Of a DNA stretch of 64,000 nt, positions 51,137 through 59,935 are shown piece by piece. The notes beneath the pieces were generated by a model. The model ran no database searches. It was not told where the DNA came from and saw nothing but the letters and a program-made list of their open reading frames with translations. The position numbers were made by a program, and so were the translations under genes. Location of the stretch: NCBI GenBank assembly GCA_964578835.1, contig CAZOEL010000002.1, positions 1 through 64,000 of the forward strand, given 5' to 3'. The first letter of the stretch is position 1. Each line of letters begins with the position of its first letter. This DNA is from CAZOEL01 sp964578835 (GTDB lineage: Bacteria; Desulfobacterota; Syntrophobacteria; Syntrophobacterales; Syntrophobacteraceae).

Positions 51137-52567
51137 CTAACTATTTCTGGTAATCCCATGCTTTTTCAGGAGTGCGTACAGTTGAGAGCGGGAGAGCCCG
51201 GATATGCGGCAGGTTTCGGTTATGTTGGCTCCGGAGGCGGTCATGAGGCGGCGCAGATAGTCTCTTTCGGTTGCTGCTATGGCTGCTTCGCGGGCTTCTT
51301 GAAGGGTTGTGATCGGCCTTTCGGAGGCTTCGGCTCCTTGCAATCCATTTCCGTTTTCCGGCGTGCGCTCTGCTGAGGCTCGCGCCAGCTGAATGCGGAT
51401 ATGGACGGGCAAATGGTCCGGGTATAGGAGGGGCTCCACTCCTGCGGCAATGAGAGCGCTCTCCATGGCGTGAACGAGCTCTCGAACGTTGCCCGGCCAT
51501 GGGTAGGTGTTCAGGGCCTTCAGGAATTCAGGGGACAGCCCTTTCGTGCCCGCGCCATAGCGTTCGCAGTGTCTGGCCATATGGTGCATCGCGAGCTGCT
51601 TGATGTCTCCGTTTCGTTCGCGTACGGAAGGAAGCGTGATGGCGAGCGATCGGATTCGAAAGAAAAGATCCTTACGGAACTGGCCTTGTTCGACCATCTT
51701 CTCGAGGTCTCGATTGGTGGCGGCAATCAGCCTGAAGTTGCTTTGCTTCTCAGTCTTTCCTCCAACCGATCGGTAGCGATGCTCCTGTAAAACGCGGAGG
51801 AAAGCTTTCTGCGCGCTTAGGGGAAGCTCGCCCACCTCGTCCAGGACCAGCGTGCCGCCGTCGGCTTGCTTGATCATTCCTTCCTGAGCTTTATCCGCTC
51901 CGGTGAAGGCGCCCTTTTCATGCCCGAAAAGCACGCTCTCGACCAGAGACTCGGTAAGGGCCGCGCAGTCAACCACGACGAAGGGCTTGGAAGCCCGAGA
52001 GCTGTTCTCGTGAATCGCCATGGCGAACAACTCTTTACCCGTGCCGGTTTCGCCCGTAATGAGAACGTTGGCTTCGCTGTTCGCCGCCTGCGCCAGAGTA
52101 TCCAGAGCGCGCTTCATCTTCGGGCTGTCGCCAATAATGCCCTCGCGTTTGAGCGAAAGCACCCCCTTGCCCTCCTCCTCTTGAACATCATTCGCCTTTT
52201 TCTGTTCCCGAAGTCGCATCGCGCGAACGAGCAAAAGCTTGATTGAATCCAGAGACGGCGGTTTTTGCACATAATCCCAGGCGCCGCTCCTTATGGCGCG
52301 CTCCGCGCCGTCGGCGTCGCCCATTCCGCTTATGATGATGACCTCCGGCGTCGAAGGAGTATCGAATATTTTCGGGATAATATCCATGCCATTGCCGTCG
52401 GGAAGGTGCAAATCGAGGAAAACGACATCGAAAGCGCTGGATTGTACTTCTTCAAGTCCGTCTTTGAGAGTATTGGCGTAGGAAGGTTGATGCCCCATGC
52501 GGCGAGCGACGTCTGAAAGAAGCTCACACATCATTTGATCATCGTCAATTACGAGCACATTCGCCAT
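51137..52567 (-). CDS. Sigma-54-dependent response regulator (NtrC family)
   Basis: A 476-residue regulator: receiver (VLVIDDDQM, VVFLDLHLPDGNGMD, YVQKPPSLD), AAA+ domain (GETGTGKELFA Walker A, ESVLFGHEKGAFTGAD with the sigma-54 contact loop GAFTGA, GGTLVLDEVGELP Walker B, R-finger region), and a Fis-type helix-turn-helix (NITETCRISGLSRSQLYALL). It activates sigma-54 promoters. No kinase lies beside it, so its partner is elsewhere, possibly one of the kinases at 14.5 or 16.8 kb. Confidence 0.94.
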   Translation of the reverse strand: MANVLVIDDDQMMCELLSDVARRMGHQPSYANTLKDGLEEVQSSAFDVVFLDLHLPDGNGMDIIPKIFDTPSTPEVIIISGMGDADGAERAIRSGAWDYVQKPPSLDSIKLLLVRAMRLREQKKANDVQEEEGKGVLSLKREGIIGDSPKMKRALDTLAQAANSEANVLITGETGTGKELFAMAIHENSSRASKPFVVVDCAALTESLVESVLFGHEKGAFTGADKAQEGMIKQADGGTLVLDEVGELPLSAQKAFLRVLQEHRYRSVGGKTEKQSNFRLIAATNRDLEKMVEQGQFRKDLFFRIRSLAITLPSVRERNGDIKQLAMHHMARHCERYGAGTKGLSPEFLKALNTYPWPGNVRELVHAMESALIAAGVEPLLYPDHLPVHIRIQLARASAERTPENGNGLQGAEASERPITTLQEAREAAIAATERDYLRRLMTASGANITETCRISGLSRSQLYALLKKHGITRNS

Positions 52568-52957
52568 GCAGGTTCTCCAATCCCAAAGCTCTTATTCAAC
52601 GCCATTCCTCCTTCGCGCTTTCTTGATCTCAGAGAGAGTTCGCCTAATCCGCAACGCAATAGAGGATGAAACGGAACGTGTTCTTTGCCCTTGTCTTCTC
52701 TGACTCGCTGTTTGATTTTCATAATCGGAACAAATACAAGAGAACTGAAGAATTCTTTTGAGGGACCAGAAGCGGAAGAGCGAAACCGGTCCGCTGCCTC
52801 TTGAAATATACGGGATATGGATTGCGATTTATGGCGGGGCATAGTAGGGAGAGCATCGAGCAACCGTTCTCGGGATAATGCGGCGCCCGGCTGTTTGCGC
52901 TTAGGGCAGGGCGTCGCTTGCAATTGACCATTTGTGGAGAAGATCGGGATAAGCGAC
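52568..52957. other. Divergent intergenic region
   Basis: 390 bp between the NtrC-type gene and the MFS gene. It probably holds both promoters. No sigma-54 or sigma-70 site was convincing and no gene was seen. Confidence 0.4.
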
Positions 52958-54250
52958 ATGCAGACGGAAATCAAGAAGATCGGTATGAAACAGGTTATTT
53001 CCTGGTCCTTTTACGACTGGGCCAATTCAGCTTTTTCCACTACCGTAATGGCCGGATTCTTCCCGGTCTTCTTCAAGGAATATTGGAGCGTCGGCGCGAA
53101 TGTTTCCATGAGCACGTTTCAACTTGGCATGGCGAACTCCATTGGGAGCGTCATCGTTGTCGCGTTGGCGCCATTCCTGGGCGCCGTTGCGGATCAGGGC
53201 GGCGCCAAGAAGAAGTTCCTTTTTTTGTTTGCCTTTCTAGGCATCGTCATGACCGGATCTCTCTATTTGGTCGCCAGAGGCGCCTGGGAAATGGCCGTCG
53301 CTTTGTATGTTTTCGCGTGCATCGGGTTTTCGGGAGGCAATATTTTTTACGACGCCCTCATTGTGAGCGTGGCTGAAGAAGAGAAGATGGATTTCGTCTC
53401 CGCTCTGGGCTTTTCTATGGGGTACCTGGGCGGTGGACTCCTCTTCGCTCTCAATGTGGCTATGACGCTCTCCCCTCTGAGCTTTGGCCTTGCCGATGCC
53501 GGGGAAGCGGTGCGCGTATCGTTTATTAGCGTGGCGATCTGGTGGGGAGTTTTCTCCATTCCAATTTTTCTCTTTGTTGAAGAGAAAGCAGTGAAAGACA
53601 GAAGGCGCGGATGGCGGGCGGTAAAGGCCGGCTTCAAGCAGCTGAACGCGACTTTTCGCGAAATCAGAAGGCTCCGCATTATTCTCGTTTTTCTCGTCGG
53701 CTACTGGTTTTACATCGACGGCTTGGACACCATCATACGCATGGCGGTCGACTACGGCCTGGCGCTCGGGTTTTCCTCCAAAAACCTCCTGGCCGCATTG
53801 CTCATCACGCAGTTTGTCGGTTTTCCCGCTGCGATATTATTTGGATGGATAGGAGGAAAGCTCGGAGCCAAATTCGGGATATTCATCGGCATATCCGTAT
53901 ACCTCCTCGTAACGATATGGGCTTATTTCATGGATAGCGAGGCGGAATTCTACGTTCTTGCAATAGTTATCGGCCTCGTGCAAGGCGGAGTGCAATCCTT
54001 GAGCCGGTCTTTATACACGCGGCTCATCCCCAAAGACAAGGCTGCGGAATTTTTTGGGTTCTTCAATATGCTCGGAAAGTTTGCAGCGGTGATAGGTCCT
54101 CCTCTCATGGGCGTCGTCAGCATTCTCACCGGGAATCCCAGAAATTCCATTTTCGCTGTCAGCGCATTGTTCTTACTCGGAGCAATATTTCTTTATTTCG
54201 TTGATGTAGAAGAAGGTCAACGACTGGCAAAGAAAATGGAAGAGAATTAA
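52958..54250 (+). CDS. MFS transporter, UMF1 family
   Basis: A 430-residue membrane protein with about 12 helices. The opening VISWSFYDWANSAFSTTVMA is the UMF1/Atg22-like signature; other blocks are LGAVADQGGAKKKFL and QSLSRSLYTRLIPKDKAAEFFGFF. Relatives are proposed effluxers of amino acids or peptides; the substrate here is unknown. ATG 52958 is preferred over a GTG eight codons upstream. Confidence 0.88.
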   Translation: MQTEIKKIGMKQVISWSFYDWANSAFSTTVMAGFFPVFFKEYWSVGANVSMSTFQLGMANSIGSVIVVALAPFLGAVADQGGAKKKFLFLFAFLGIVMTGSLYLVARGAWEMAVALYVFACIGFSGGNIFYDALIVSVAEEEKMDFVSALGFSMGYLGGGLLFALNVAMTLSPLSFGLADAGEAVRVSFISVAIWWGVFSIPIFLFVEEKAVKDRRRGWRAVKAGFKQLNATFREIRRLRIILVFLVGYWFYIDGLDTIIRMAVDYGLALGFSSKNLLAALLITQFVGFPAAILFGWIGGKLGAKFGIFIGISVYLLVTIWAYFMDSEAEFYVLAIVIGLVQGGVQSLSRSLYTRLIPKDKAAEFFGFFNMLGKFAAVIGPPLMGVVSILTGNPRNSIFAVSALFLLGAIFLYFVDVEEGQRLAKKMEEN

Positions 54251-54356
54251 TAATATATAAATGGAGAAAAGCTGAGCCGCTGAGTAGACGCCTTTGTCCA
54301 CTCACCGATTTCTCCGTACGTCAGTTCTTTTTAGTTTTGTCCAGGAGAGGTGCGAC

Positions 54357-55190
54357 ATGGAACAAGTCTTGGAAATATTAGAATATAAGAAGGATCTTAC
54401 CAATGGAATTGCTCGAAAGGGGATAGCCAGACATGAGCCCGAGGAAGCGATCCGGTTCGCTCATTGGCTCGATATCATGAATCATACTGGAATTCCCTAT
54501 CTGGTCGGCGGGGCGTTTGCCGTGCATTCTTACACGGGGATCTGGCGGGACACCAAAGATCTCGACATCTTTCTCCGTCCCGAAGACGTTCAAGAAGCGC
54601 TACGAACGCTAAGGAAAGCCGGGTACAGGACCGAAGTGGCCTATCCCAACTGGCTTGCGAAGGTCTTTTGCGAGCCCTACCTGATGGATCTGATCTTCGG
54701 CGCATGGAACGGCAGACTCACCGTAAATGATTCCTGGTTCAGCAATAATCAAGCGGCGGAAGTCGCCGGAGTGGAAGTGCGGCTCATAGGAGTCGAGGAA
54801 ATGATGACCTCGAAGTTTTTTGTCGCCGCTCGTGATAGATTCGACGGAGCGGATATCGTTCACCTCATACGCGGCATGAAGGGAAAAATCGACTGGTCGC
54901 GCGTACTGAGCTTGCTCGGGGAAAACTATGAACTGCTGCTATGGCACCTCATATTGTTCGATTTTGTCTATCCGGGCCACACCGACTTCATTCCCAGAAG
55001 CCTGACGGTGGAATTATTCGAAAAGGTGAAGAATCGTTGGACGGAGGAGCCGGAAGATAGCAAGAAGTTTCGCGGCGCGCTGTTGGACCCGTTTACGTAT
55101 GCCGTCGATCTCGAAGACTGGGGCTACCCAGACCCTCGCGACATGCGAGCGCTGGTGGACAATAAGGGAAAGCGTATAGAAATCAACTGA
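54357..55190 (+). CDS. Nucleotidyltransferase-fold protein
   Basis: A 277-residue protein with the NTase site GIPYLVGGAFAVHSYTG and WRDTKDLDIFL (Gly-Gly and DxD carboxylates). Such proteins include aminoglycoside nucleotidyltransferases and DUF6036-type proteins of unknown role. AGGAGAGG seven bases before ATG 54357 sets the start. It stands alone. A role in antibiotic modification is not supported by neighbours. Confidence 0.65.
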   Translation: MEQVLEILEYKKDLTNGIARKGIARHEPEEAIRFAHWLDIMNHTGIPYLVGGAFAVHSYTGIWRDTKDLDIFLRPEDVQEALRTLRKAGYRTEVAYPNWLAKVFCEPYLMDLIFGAWNGRLTVNDSWFSNNQAAEVAGVEVRLIGVEEMMTSKFFVAARDRFDGADIVHLIRGMKGKIDWSRVLSLLGENYELLLWHLILFDFVYPGHTDFIPRSLTVELFEKVKNRWTEEPEDSKKFRGALLDPFTYAVDLEDWGYPDPRDMRALVDNKGKRIEIN

Positions 55191-55261
55191 GCGGCATCGG
55201 TCCCATAGTCTTTCGAACATCTATGGAGATCCGGCGCTCCTCTGCAACAAACAAACCTCAT

Positions 55262-55313
55262 GAAAAAAAGAAAGCCCGCAGAGACCATTATACCAGGGTC
55301 CTCTGCGAGCCCT
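55262..55313 (-). terminator. Terminator of the annealing-protein gene
   Basis: On the minus strand, GGGCTCGCAGAGG...CC pairs with GG...CTCTGCGGGCTT and is followed by TTTCTTTTTTT. It lies 27 bp past the stop at 55341. Confidence 0.75.
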
Positions 55314-55340
55314 TAGACCCTACCAATATCCTTCGTTCAA

Positions 55341-56021
55341 TCAGGAAACAGGATGGCCTTCGGCCGTCGTATCCTCCATTATGCGCTTGAACCAAACCCT
55401 CTGGTATCCATCGAAGGAAAAACCGGCATTTTTCAGGATTTCGCGGTTGCTGAACGTAGCCCCTTTTTTGCGGTCACGGGCTATGAGCAGACTCCCCTCC
55501 TGAAGGAATTCGACTCCGGAATCCTCCGCAAGTCCGAAGGAATCAGGGGAAAGCGCTCTTCGCCCCTCATCATCCGCAAGCGGAGCGGGGGAAGCGTCCC
55601 ACTCTTTCCTGGCGGAAGCCTGTGCGGAGCCACTCTTTTCTTCGAGCGCTGCAGGAGCGTTTTTAGGCGCTCTACGGACGCGATCTTCCGCAGCCATAAG
55701 CTCTTCCTGCCTCTTGAGGGCCGTCATGAGCTCATCGGCGCTGCAGAATTCCCCTCCGCCGAATCCGGCGGCAAACAGCGCGCGACCGATTGCGGAGGTT
55801 TCCGCGTTCTCAACAGCAGAAGTCTTATTGATCATGCTCGATCCGCGCACCTCTTCAGCCGTCCCGGTCGCAATCACTCTGCCGGCCGGGTCGACAATCC
55901 TGGCGCGGCATAGGACAAGGCCGTCAGCCGGAAATTCGATCTCCGTCAGGAGCTGCCAACCGGAATCAACCGGATAGGTAGCCCTGAATTTCTTGACCCG
56001 CTCGGCGACCGTTTCATACAT
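55341..56021 (-). CDS. Phage-type ssDNA annealing protein (Sak3-like)
   Basis: A 226-residue protein. The block NKTSAVENAETSAIGRAL plus FAAGFGGG is the hallmark of phage single-strand annealing/Sak3-type proteins. The middle is low-complexity and the C-terminus (GATFSNREILKNAGFSF, DGYQRVWFKR) is a small domain of unknown role. GGTGG precedes ATG 56021; a longer frame to 56054 is possible. No other phage gene is nearby, so it is an isolated phage-like gene. Confidence 0.6.
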   Translation of the reverse strand: MYETVAERVKKFRATYPVDSGWQLLTEIEFPADGLVLCRARIVDPAGRVIATGTAEEVRGSSMINKTSAVENAETSAIGRALFAAGFGGGEFCSADELMTALKRQEELMAAEDRVRRAPKNAPAALEEKSGSAQASARKEWDASPAPLADDEGRRALSPDSFGLAEDSGVEFLQEGSLLIARDRKKGATFSNREILKNAGFSFDGYQRVWFKRIMEDTTAEGHPVS

Positions 56022-56822
56022 TCTCTTACCACCCTTCGTTTCTATCGTAACCATATCCGCTGCTCCAACCTCCCCATTTTATTTTATATATGTGGATGCA
56101 TTGTTGAAGAGGGCTTCGAGCTTCACCTTATTTGAAGAAGCCACACCTTCACTTATGTTGTTTCAATGGACGAAGAAGATATATAATTATAACTAAAATA
56201 AGATAAAAATAAAGCGTCTTCAAATACTTGGATTGTATAATCGGTTGATTGTCAAATGGAAAGAATGCCGCGCGCATGATGCGGAAGGCTTGTATATGCG
56301 CAAGAAAAGCAAGTCGGCCGGCAACTCCACTCTGGAAGCCATGTTGAACTCTGCTCTGTGATCCGGAAAACGCCCATTGAAGAGGATGCCGTTGCGCTCT
56401 ATGATGGAAAGCTCTCTCGCTCTTTCAGTCGCCTCGTCGGAATCCTTCCTGTCAAATACCGTGCCGGTAGAGCTTGTCTTACCGAGCCGGACAGCGTCTT
56501 TCAGAGCCGGACATTGTAAAGACATTTAAAATCCAACAATTCCAGCATGGTGGCGGAGCGGCATGCGGCGCCGGCCAATTATGCGCAGAGCCTCCCCATC
56601 AGTATCCTGCAGGATCGGACATCATTTGGGCTGTTTGCTCAACGCCCTTCTACGATTCTTTCAATCTCGGCGACTAAGCTATTGCGATAATGGGCTTTTG
56701 TTCTCCTTTCTCGCCATGGCGCGCTTCTTGCTAATTTGTTCTGCAACAGCTCAAGGTTGTTGAAGGAACCGCCCTGCAGGGGCAATGCGGAATGATTCTT
56801 CGTGCATGGAGTACATCTCAAA
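56022..56822. other. Mostly non-coding stretch
   Basis: 800 bp between the annealing protein and the chemosensory operon. It contains an AT-rich tract (about 56170-56218) and an unrecognised minus-strand frame of 101 codons (56220-56525) that has no clear ribosome site or domain. The operon promoter should be in the right part, but none was identified with confidence. Confidence 0.45.
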
Positions 56823-57209
56823 ATGAAGCTGCTCTTGTATGTGAGCGAGTCGAACAAAACAGGTCAGCATATCAGGACCATAATTCAGAGTCATGTGCCT
56901 AAGCGGAGCACGGAAATCCATCGCACCGTCGCGAGCATCTCAAAGAGGCTCAAGATGCGGGTGGGCGATGTGTCCGTTGTGATTCTGCACACGGCGACAA
57001 AGGAAGAGTTCTGTGACGTCCTTTCATTGGGAAGTCTGCTCGAAAGCCTTCGCATTATTCTGATTCTTCCCGATCGGGAAAGAGAGACCATTGCCCAGGG
57101 GCTGAAGCTGCGCCCTCGGTTTATAAGTTTTACGGATACCGATTATTCCGACGTATCCGCAGTGCTGGGCAAGATGTTGATGGTCTATAGAAAAGAAATG
57201 AGCCTGTAA
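56823..57209 (+). CDS. Pseudo-receiver-like protein
   Basis: About 128 residues with the alternating hydrophobic strands of a receiver fold (KLLLYVSESN, DVSVVILHTA, LRIILILPDRE, PRFISFTDTDY). The phospho-accepting Asp and acidic pair are not in place. It begins the chemosensory operon, six bases before the next gene's frame. A regulatory or docking role is inferred from position and fold. GGAG lies 11 bases before ATG 56823. Confidence 0.5.
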   Translation: MKLLLYVSESNKTGQHIRTIIQSHVPKRSTEIHRTVASISKRLKMRVGDVSVVILHTATKEEFCDVLSLGSLLESLRIILILPDRERETIAQGLKLRPRFISFTDTDYSDVSAVLGKMLMVYRKEMSL

Positions 57210-57229
57210 CGAGTTTGGAGCTATCCACC

Positions 57230-59173
57230 ATGCTGATGAAGCTCATGGCTGCCGCCAAGTTCTCTGCTCCATTGCTGCAAAGAATCGATTCCTGGTCGAA
57301 GTCGTTTACGATATGGAGAGGCGGCGCTTCTTTTGGCGCAGAGGACTGGAAGAAGAGCCTCGGGGATGTTAGCGCCTCGCTCACCGTGCTTGCCGGTTCT
57401 ACGGAAGGCGAGTTTCTCGCTATTGGAGAAAAGCTTCAGGATTTTTACTTTCGGGCTCAGGATATCTCCAAGGTCTCTTCGTCCGTGGCCGTTCTCCTAA
57501 CCGGAGATCAGTCCATAGAGACGATGAATGTATTCCGGAACGTCATCGAGCGAATGGAAAGCCTTGATCGAGCTTCGAGGCAACGGATCGACAGGCTCAT
57601 GGGGATCGCCGATCTGCTCGACGATCTGGACTCCAGCCTGTCCGGGTTCCATCGCATCACCAGAGTCCTCAATATCTTGTGCCTCACGACCCGCGTGGAA
57701 AGCGCCAGGCTTGGCGGAGCGGATATCGGCTTTGACGAGCTCGCTGACGATGTCAAGCGCCTCGCCCACGAGGTGGATTCCAAGCGTGAAAGGCTCAGTG
57801 CGGATTCTCTCGCCCTGAGAGCGCATCTGCAGACTACCTTCGTCAGCATAAGAAGCATGGAGGCAAAGCAGCAGGATCAGGCCAAATCCGTGCTGAACGG
57901 CATCATGTCTGCTCTTGCGGCTCTTCGAGAGAAGCAGGAGCAATCTTCTGAAACAGCGTCGGAAGTCTCCAGGCGCTTCGACGCCATATCGGGGAGCATT
58001 GGCGAAATCGTTTCTTCCCTTCAGCTGCACGATATCACTCGCCAGCGTCTCGAGCACGGGCGGGACGCCGTCGACGCCGTTCTCAAAGAGGCCTCCCCTG
58101 AATCGACCGACGCGCCCGAAAATGGGCCGAGCGAGACAGATAAGCTTCCCGCGCTCGCTCTCGCCAAAGACATATGCGAGCTCCAGATGGCTCAGCTCCG
58201 ACACGCAGGGGATGAACTTTCAGACGCGGTTGAAAGGATCATAAGGAGTCTACGGGACATCTCGCTGAACGTTGCAGAGGTTTCGGAGCAGACGCGCAGG
58301 ATGACGCAAAGCGAGGATGCGCTGGATGATTCGTTTCTCTCCTCCATTGAAGCCGGATGTTCTTCGGTGGCATCCATGCTCGAAGAGTACCGGGCTACGG
58401 ATGGAGAGCTGTCGGAGGCGGTCGGAGCGGTAGGCGATGCGCTCGCCGAAATGTCGTCTTTTGCCTCTGAAATTGAAAGCATTGGAACCAGCATAAAGCT
58501 CATCGCCCTGAACGCCATCATCAAGGCCTGCCATATCGGGGAGAGCGGGGCTGCGCTGGGAGTTCTCGCAGAGGAGATCCACGAGCTTTCGGTCGACACG
58601 TGCCGTCATACGGAGAGAGTGACGAGCGCCTTGGCGTCGATCACCTCAGCGGCTTGCTCATTGTCATCCGACTCGGGCGGCAACGCGGAGAGCAATGCCG
58701 AAAGAATCGAAGGGGTAGTGAAGGATCTGGAGGCGATGAAGCTCTCCCTCCGAAGCACAACCCAGGAAGTGGCTCTCTTGTTGGATCGAATGAATACTCA
58801 GGGCTATAGCCTCTCTGGGGATATAGAGGTTACGGCCGTGTCCATCGATGCTCACAGGCGCTTCAGCGCGATATTGGGGGATGCAATCCTGAGCATGGGA
58901 AAGATTGCAGAAACCGTCGGCTCCCGCCTGCCCGAGGGTTTTGAACGGTCGGAATATTTAATGACTCTTGCGGCCTCATACACGATGCAGAAGGAAAGGG
59001 AGGTGCACCTGCTTTTCGCGAACCAAGGGGATGCTCTTCCTGAGGCGCCAGAGGCGGAGGCGGATGCGGAAGTTTGGGATTCGTTTGAAGATCTTTCTCC
59101 CGAGCGAGAAGCGGAGAGCGTGAAGAATAATAACGAAGAAGACGAGCTTGGGGACAATGTCGAGCTCTTCTGA
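57230..59173 (+). CDS. Soluble MCP-like signalling protein with two degenerate hairpins
   Basis: A 647-residue, largely helical protein with no membrane segment and no HAMP domain. It has two regions that resemble the MCP signalling hairpin: ITRVLNILCLTTRVESARLG with FDELADDVKRLAHEV (about residue 145-185) and SIKLIALNAIIKACHIGESG with LGVLAEEIHELSVDT (about 420-460). Both differ from the canonical LLALNAAIEAARAGE...FAVVAxEVRxLA. LQLHDITRQRLEHG lies between them. The C-terminus is acidic. It probably signals to the CheA/CheW array downstream. The ATG at 57230 follows GGAG. Confidence 0.7.
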   Translation: MLMKLMAAAKFSAPLLQRIDSWSKSFTIWRGGASFGAEDWKKSLGDVSASLTVLAGSTEGEFLAIGEKLQDFYFRAQDISKVSSSVAVLLTGDQSIETMNVFRNVIERMESLDRASRQRIDRLMGIADLLDDLDSSLSGFHRITRVLNILCLTTRVESARLGGADIGFDELADDVKRLAHEVDSKRERLSADSLALRAHLQTTFVSIRSMEAKQQDQAKSVLNGIMSALAALREKQEQSSETASEVSRRFDAISGSIGEIVSSLQLHDITRQRLEHGRDAVDAVLKEASPESTDAPENGPSETDKLPALALAKDICELQMAQLRHAGDELSDAVERIIRSLRDISLNVAEVSEQTRRMTQSEDALDDSFLSSIEAGCSSVASMLEEYRATDGELSEAVGAVGDALAEMSSFASEIESIGTSIKLIALNAIIKACHIGESGAALGVLAEEIHELSVDTCRHTERVTSALASITSAACSLSSDSGGNAESNAERIEGVVKDLEAMKLSLRSTTQEVALLLDRMNTQGYSLSGDIEVTAVSIDAHRRFSAILGDAILSMGKIAETVGSRLPEGFERSEYLMTLAASYTMQKEREVHLLFANQGDALPEAPEAEADAEVWDSFEDLSPEREAESVKNNNEEDELGDNVELF

Positions 59174-59252
59174 GCCGATTCGTGTGGAATATTCGATGCG
59201 GGGCGGCCTTGTTCATGGATAGAAAGCGGATAGAAACGGGAAGGATGATGAC

Positions 59253-59570
59253 ATGAAGGTCCTGGAACTGAGCGGCGAATGGACCGTTGGACGCGCTTGG
59301 GAACTGAGGGAAATCCTTGTTGAAGCGCTCAAGAGCGGCGAGCAAGTGACCATAGGTCTTGAAAAGATTACACAAGCGGATCTGTCCTGCCTCCAATTGC
59401 TGTGCTCGGCGCACCGGACTTCGCTTTTCATAAACAACAATCCCATAGCCCTTGGCGAGGATAGGTCGGAGGCCTTCATCAAGACCGTCATAGACTCGGG
59501 CTATGCCCGCTCTCTCGGTTGTCACAAAGATCCGGATAAAGGCTGCCTTTGGAAAGGAGACTGGAAGTGA
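59253..59570 (+). CDS. STAS-domain protein
   Basis: A 105-residue STAS-fold protein (LSGEWTVGRAWELREILVEA, VTIGLEKITQADLSCLQLL). The Ser in ADLSCLQ matches the phospho-site of anti-sigma-factor antagonists, although sigma-factor genes are absent nearby. Its stop overlaps the cheY start by one base. In some chemosensory clusters a STAS partner takes part in signal processing. Confidence 0.8.
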   Translation: MKVLELSGEWTVGRAWELREILVEALKSGEQVTIGLEKITQADLSCLQLLCSAHRTSLFINNNPIALGEDRSEAFIKTVIDSGYARSLGCHKDPDKGCLWKGDWK

Positions 59571-59935
59571 TGGGCAAGATCATAATGACCGTGGATGACT
59601 CGGCAAGCATTCGCCAGATGGTGAATTTTACGCTGAAGAGCGCCGGTTATCAGGTAGTTGAAGCCGTGGATGGAAAGGATGCCGTCTCGAAGCTTCAGGA
59701 TTCGAATGTGCATATGGTCCTCACGGATCTCAACATGCCCAACATGGACGGAATCCAGCTCATCAAAAGCGTGAGGGCCATGCCGTCTTACAAGTTCATT
59801 CCCATCGTGATGTTGACCACGGAATCTCAGGCTGAAAAGAAGCAAGAGGGAAAGGCCGCTGGAGCGACCGGATGGATTGTGAAGCCTTTCAAGCCTGAAC
59901 AACTTCTCGCAGTAGTGAAAAAGGTGCTCGGCTGA
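59570..59935 (+). CDS. cheY: Response regulator CheY
   Basis: A 121-residue single receiver. It has TVDDSASIRQM, the phospho-Asp in VLTDLNMPNMDG, the Thr in VMLTTESQ and the Lys in IVKPFKPEQL. It starts in a TGATG overlap with the STAS gene and ends in another TGATG with cheA, so the three are translationally coupled. The overall form fits CheY of the chemosensory core. Confidence 0.93.
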   Translation: MGKIIMTVDDSASIRQMVNFTLKSAGYQVVEAVDGKDAVSKLQDSNVHMVLTDLNMPNMDGIQLIKSVRAMPSYKFIPIVMLTTESQAEKKQEGKAAGATGWIVKPFKPEQLLAVVKKVLG

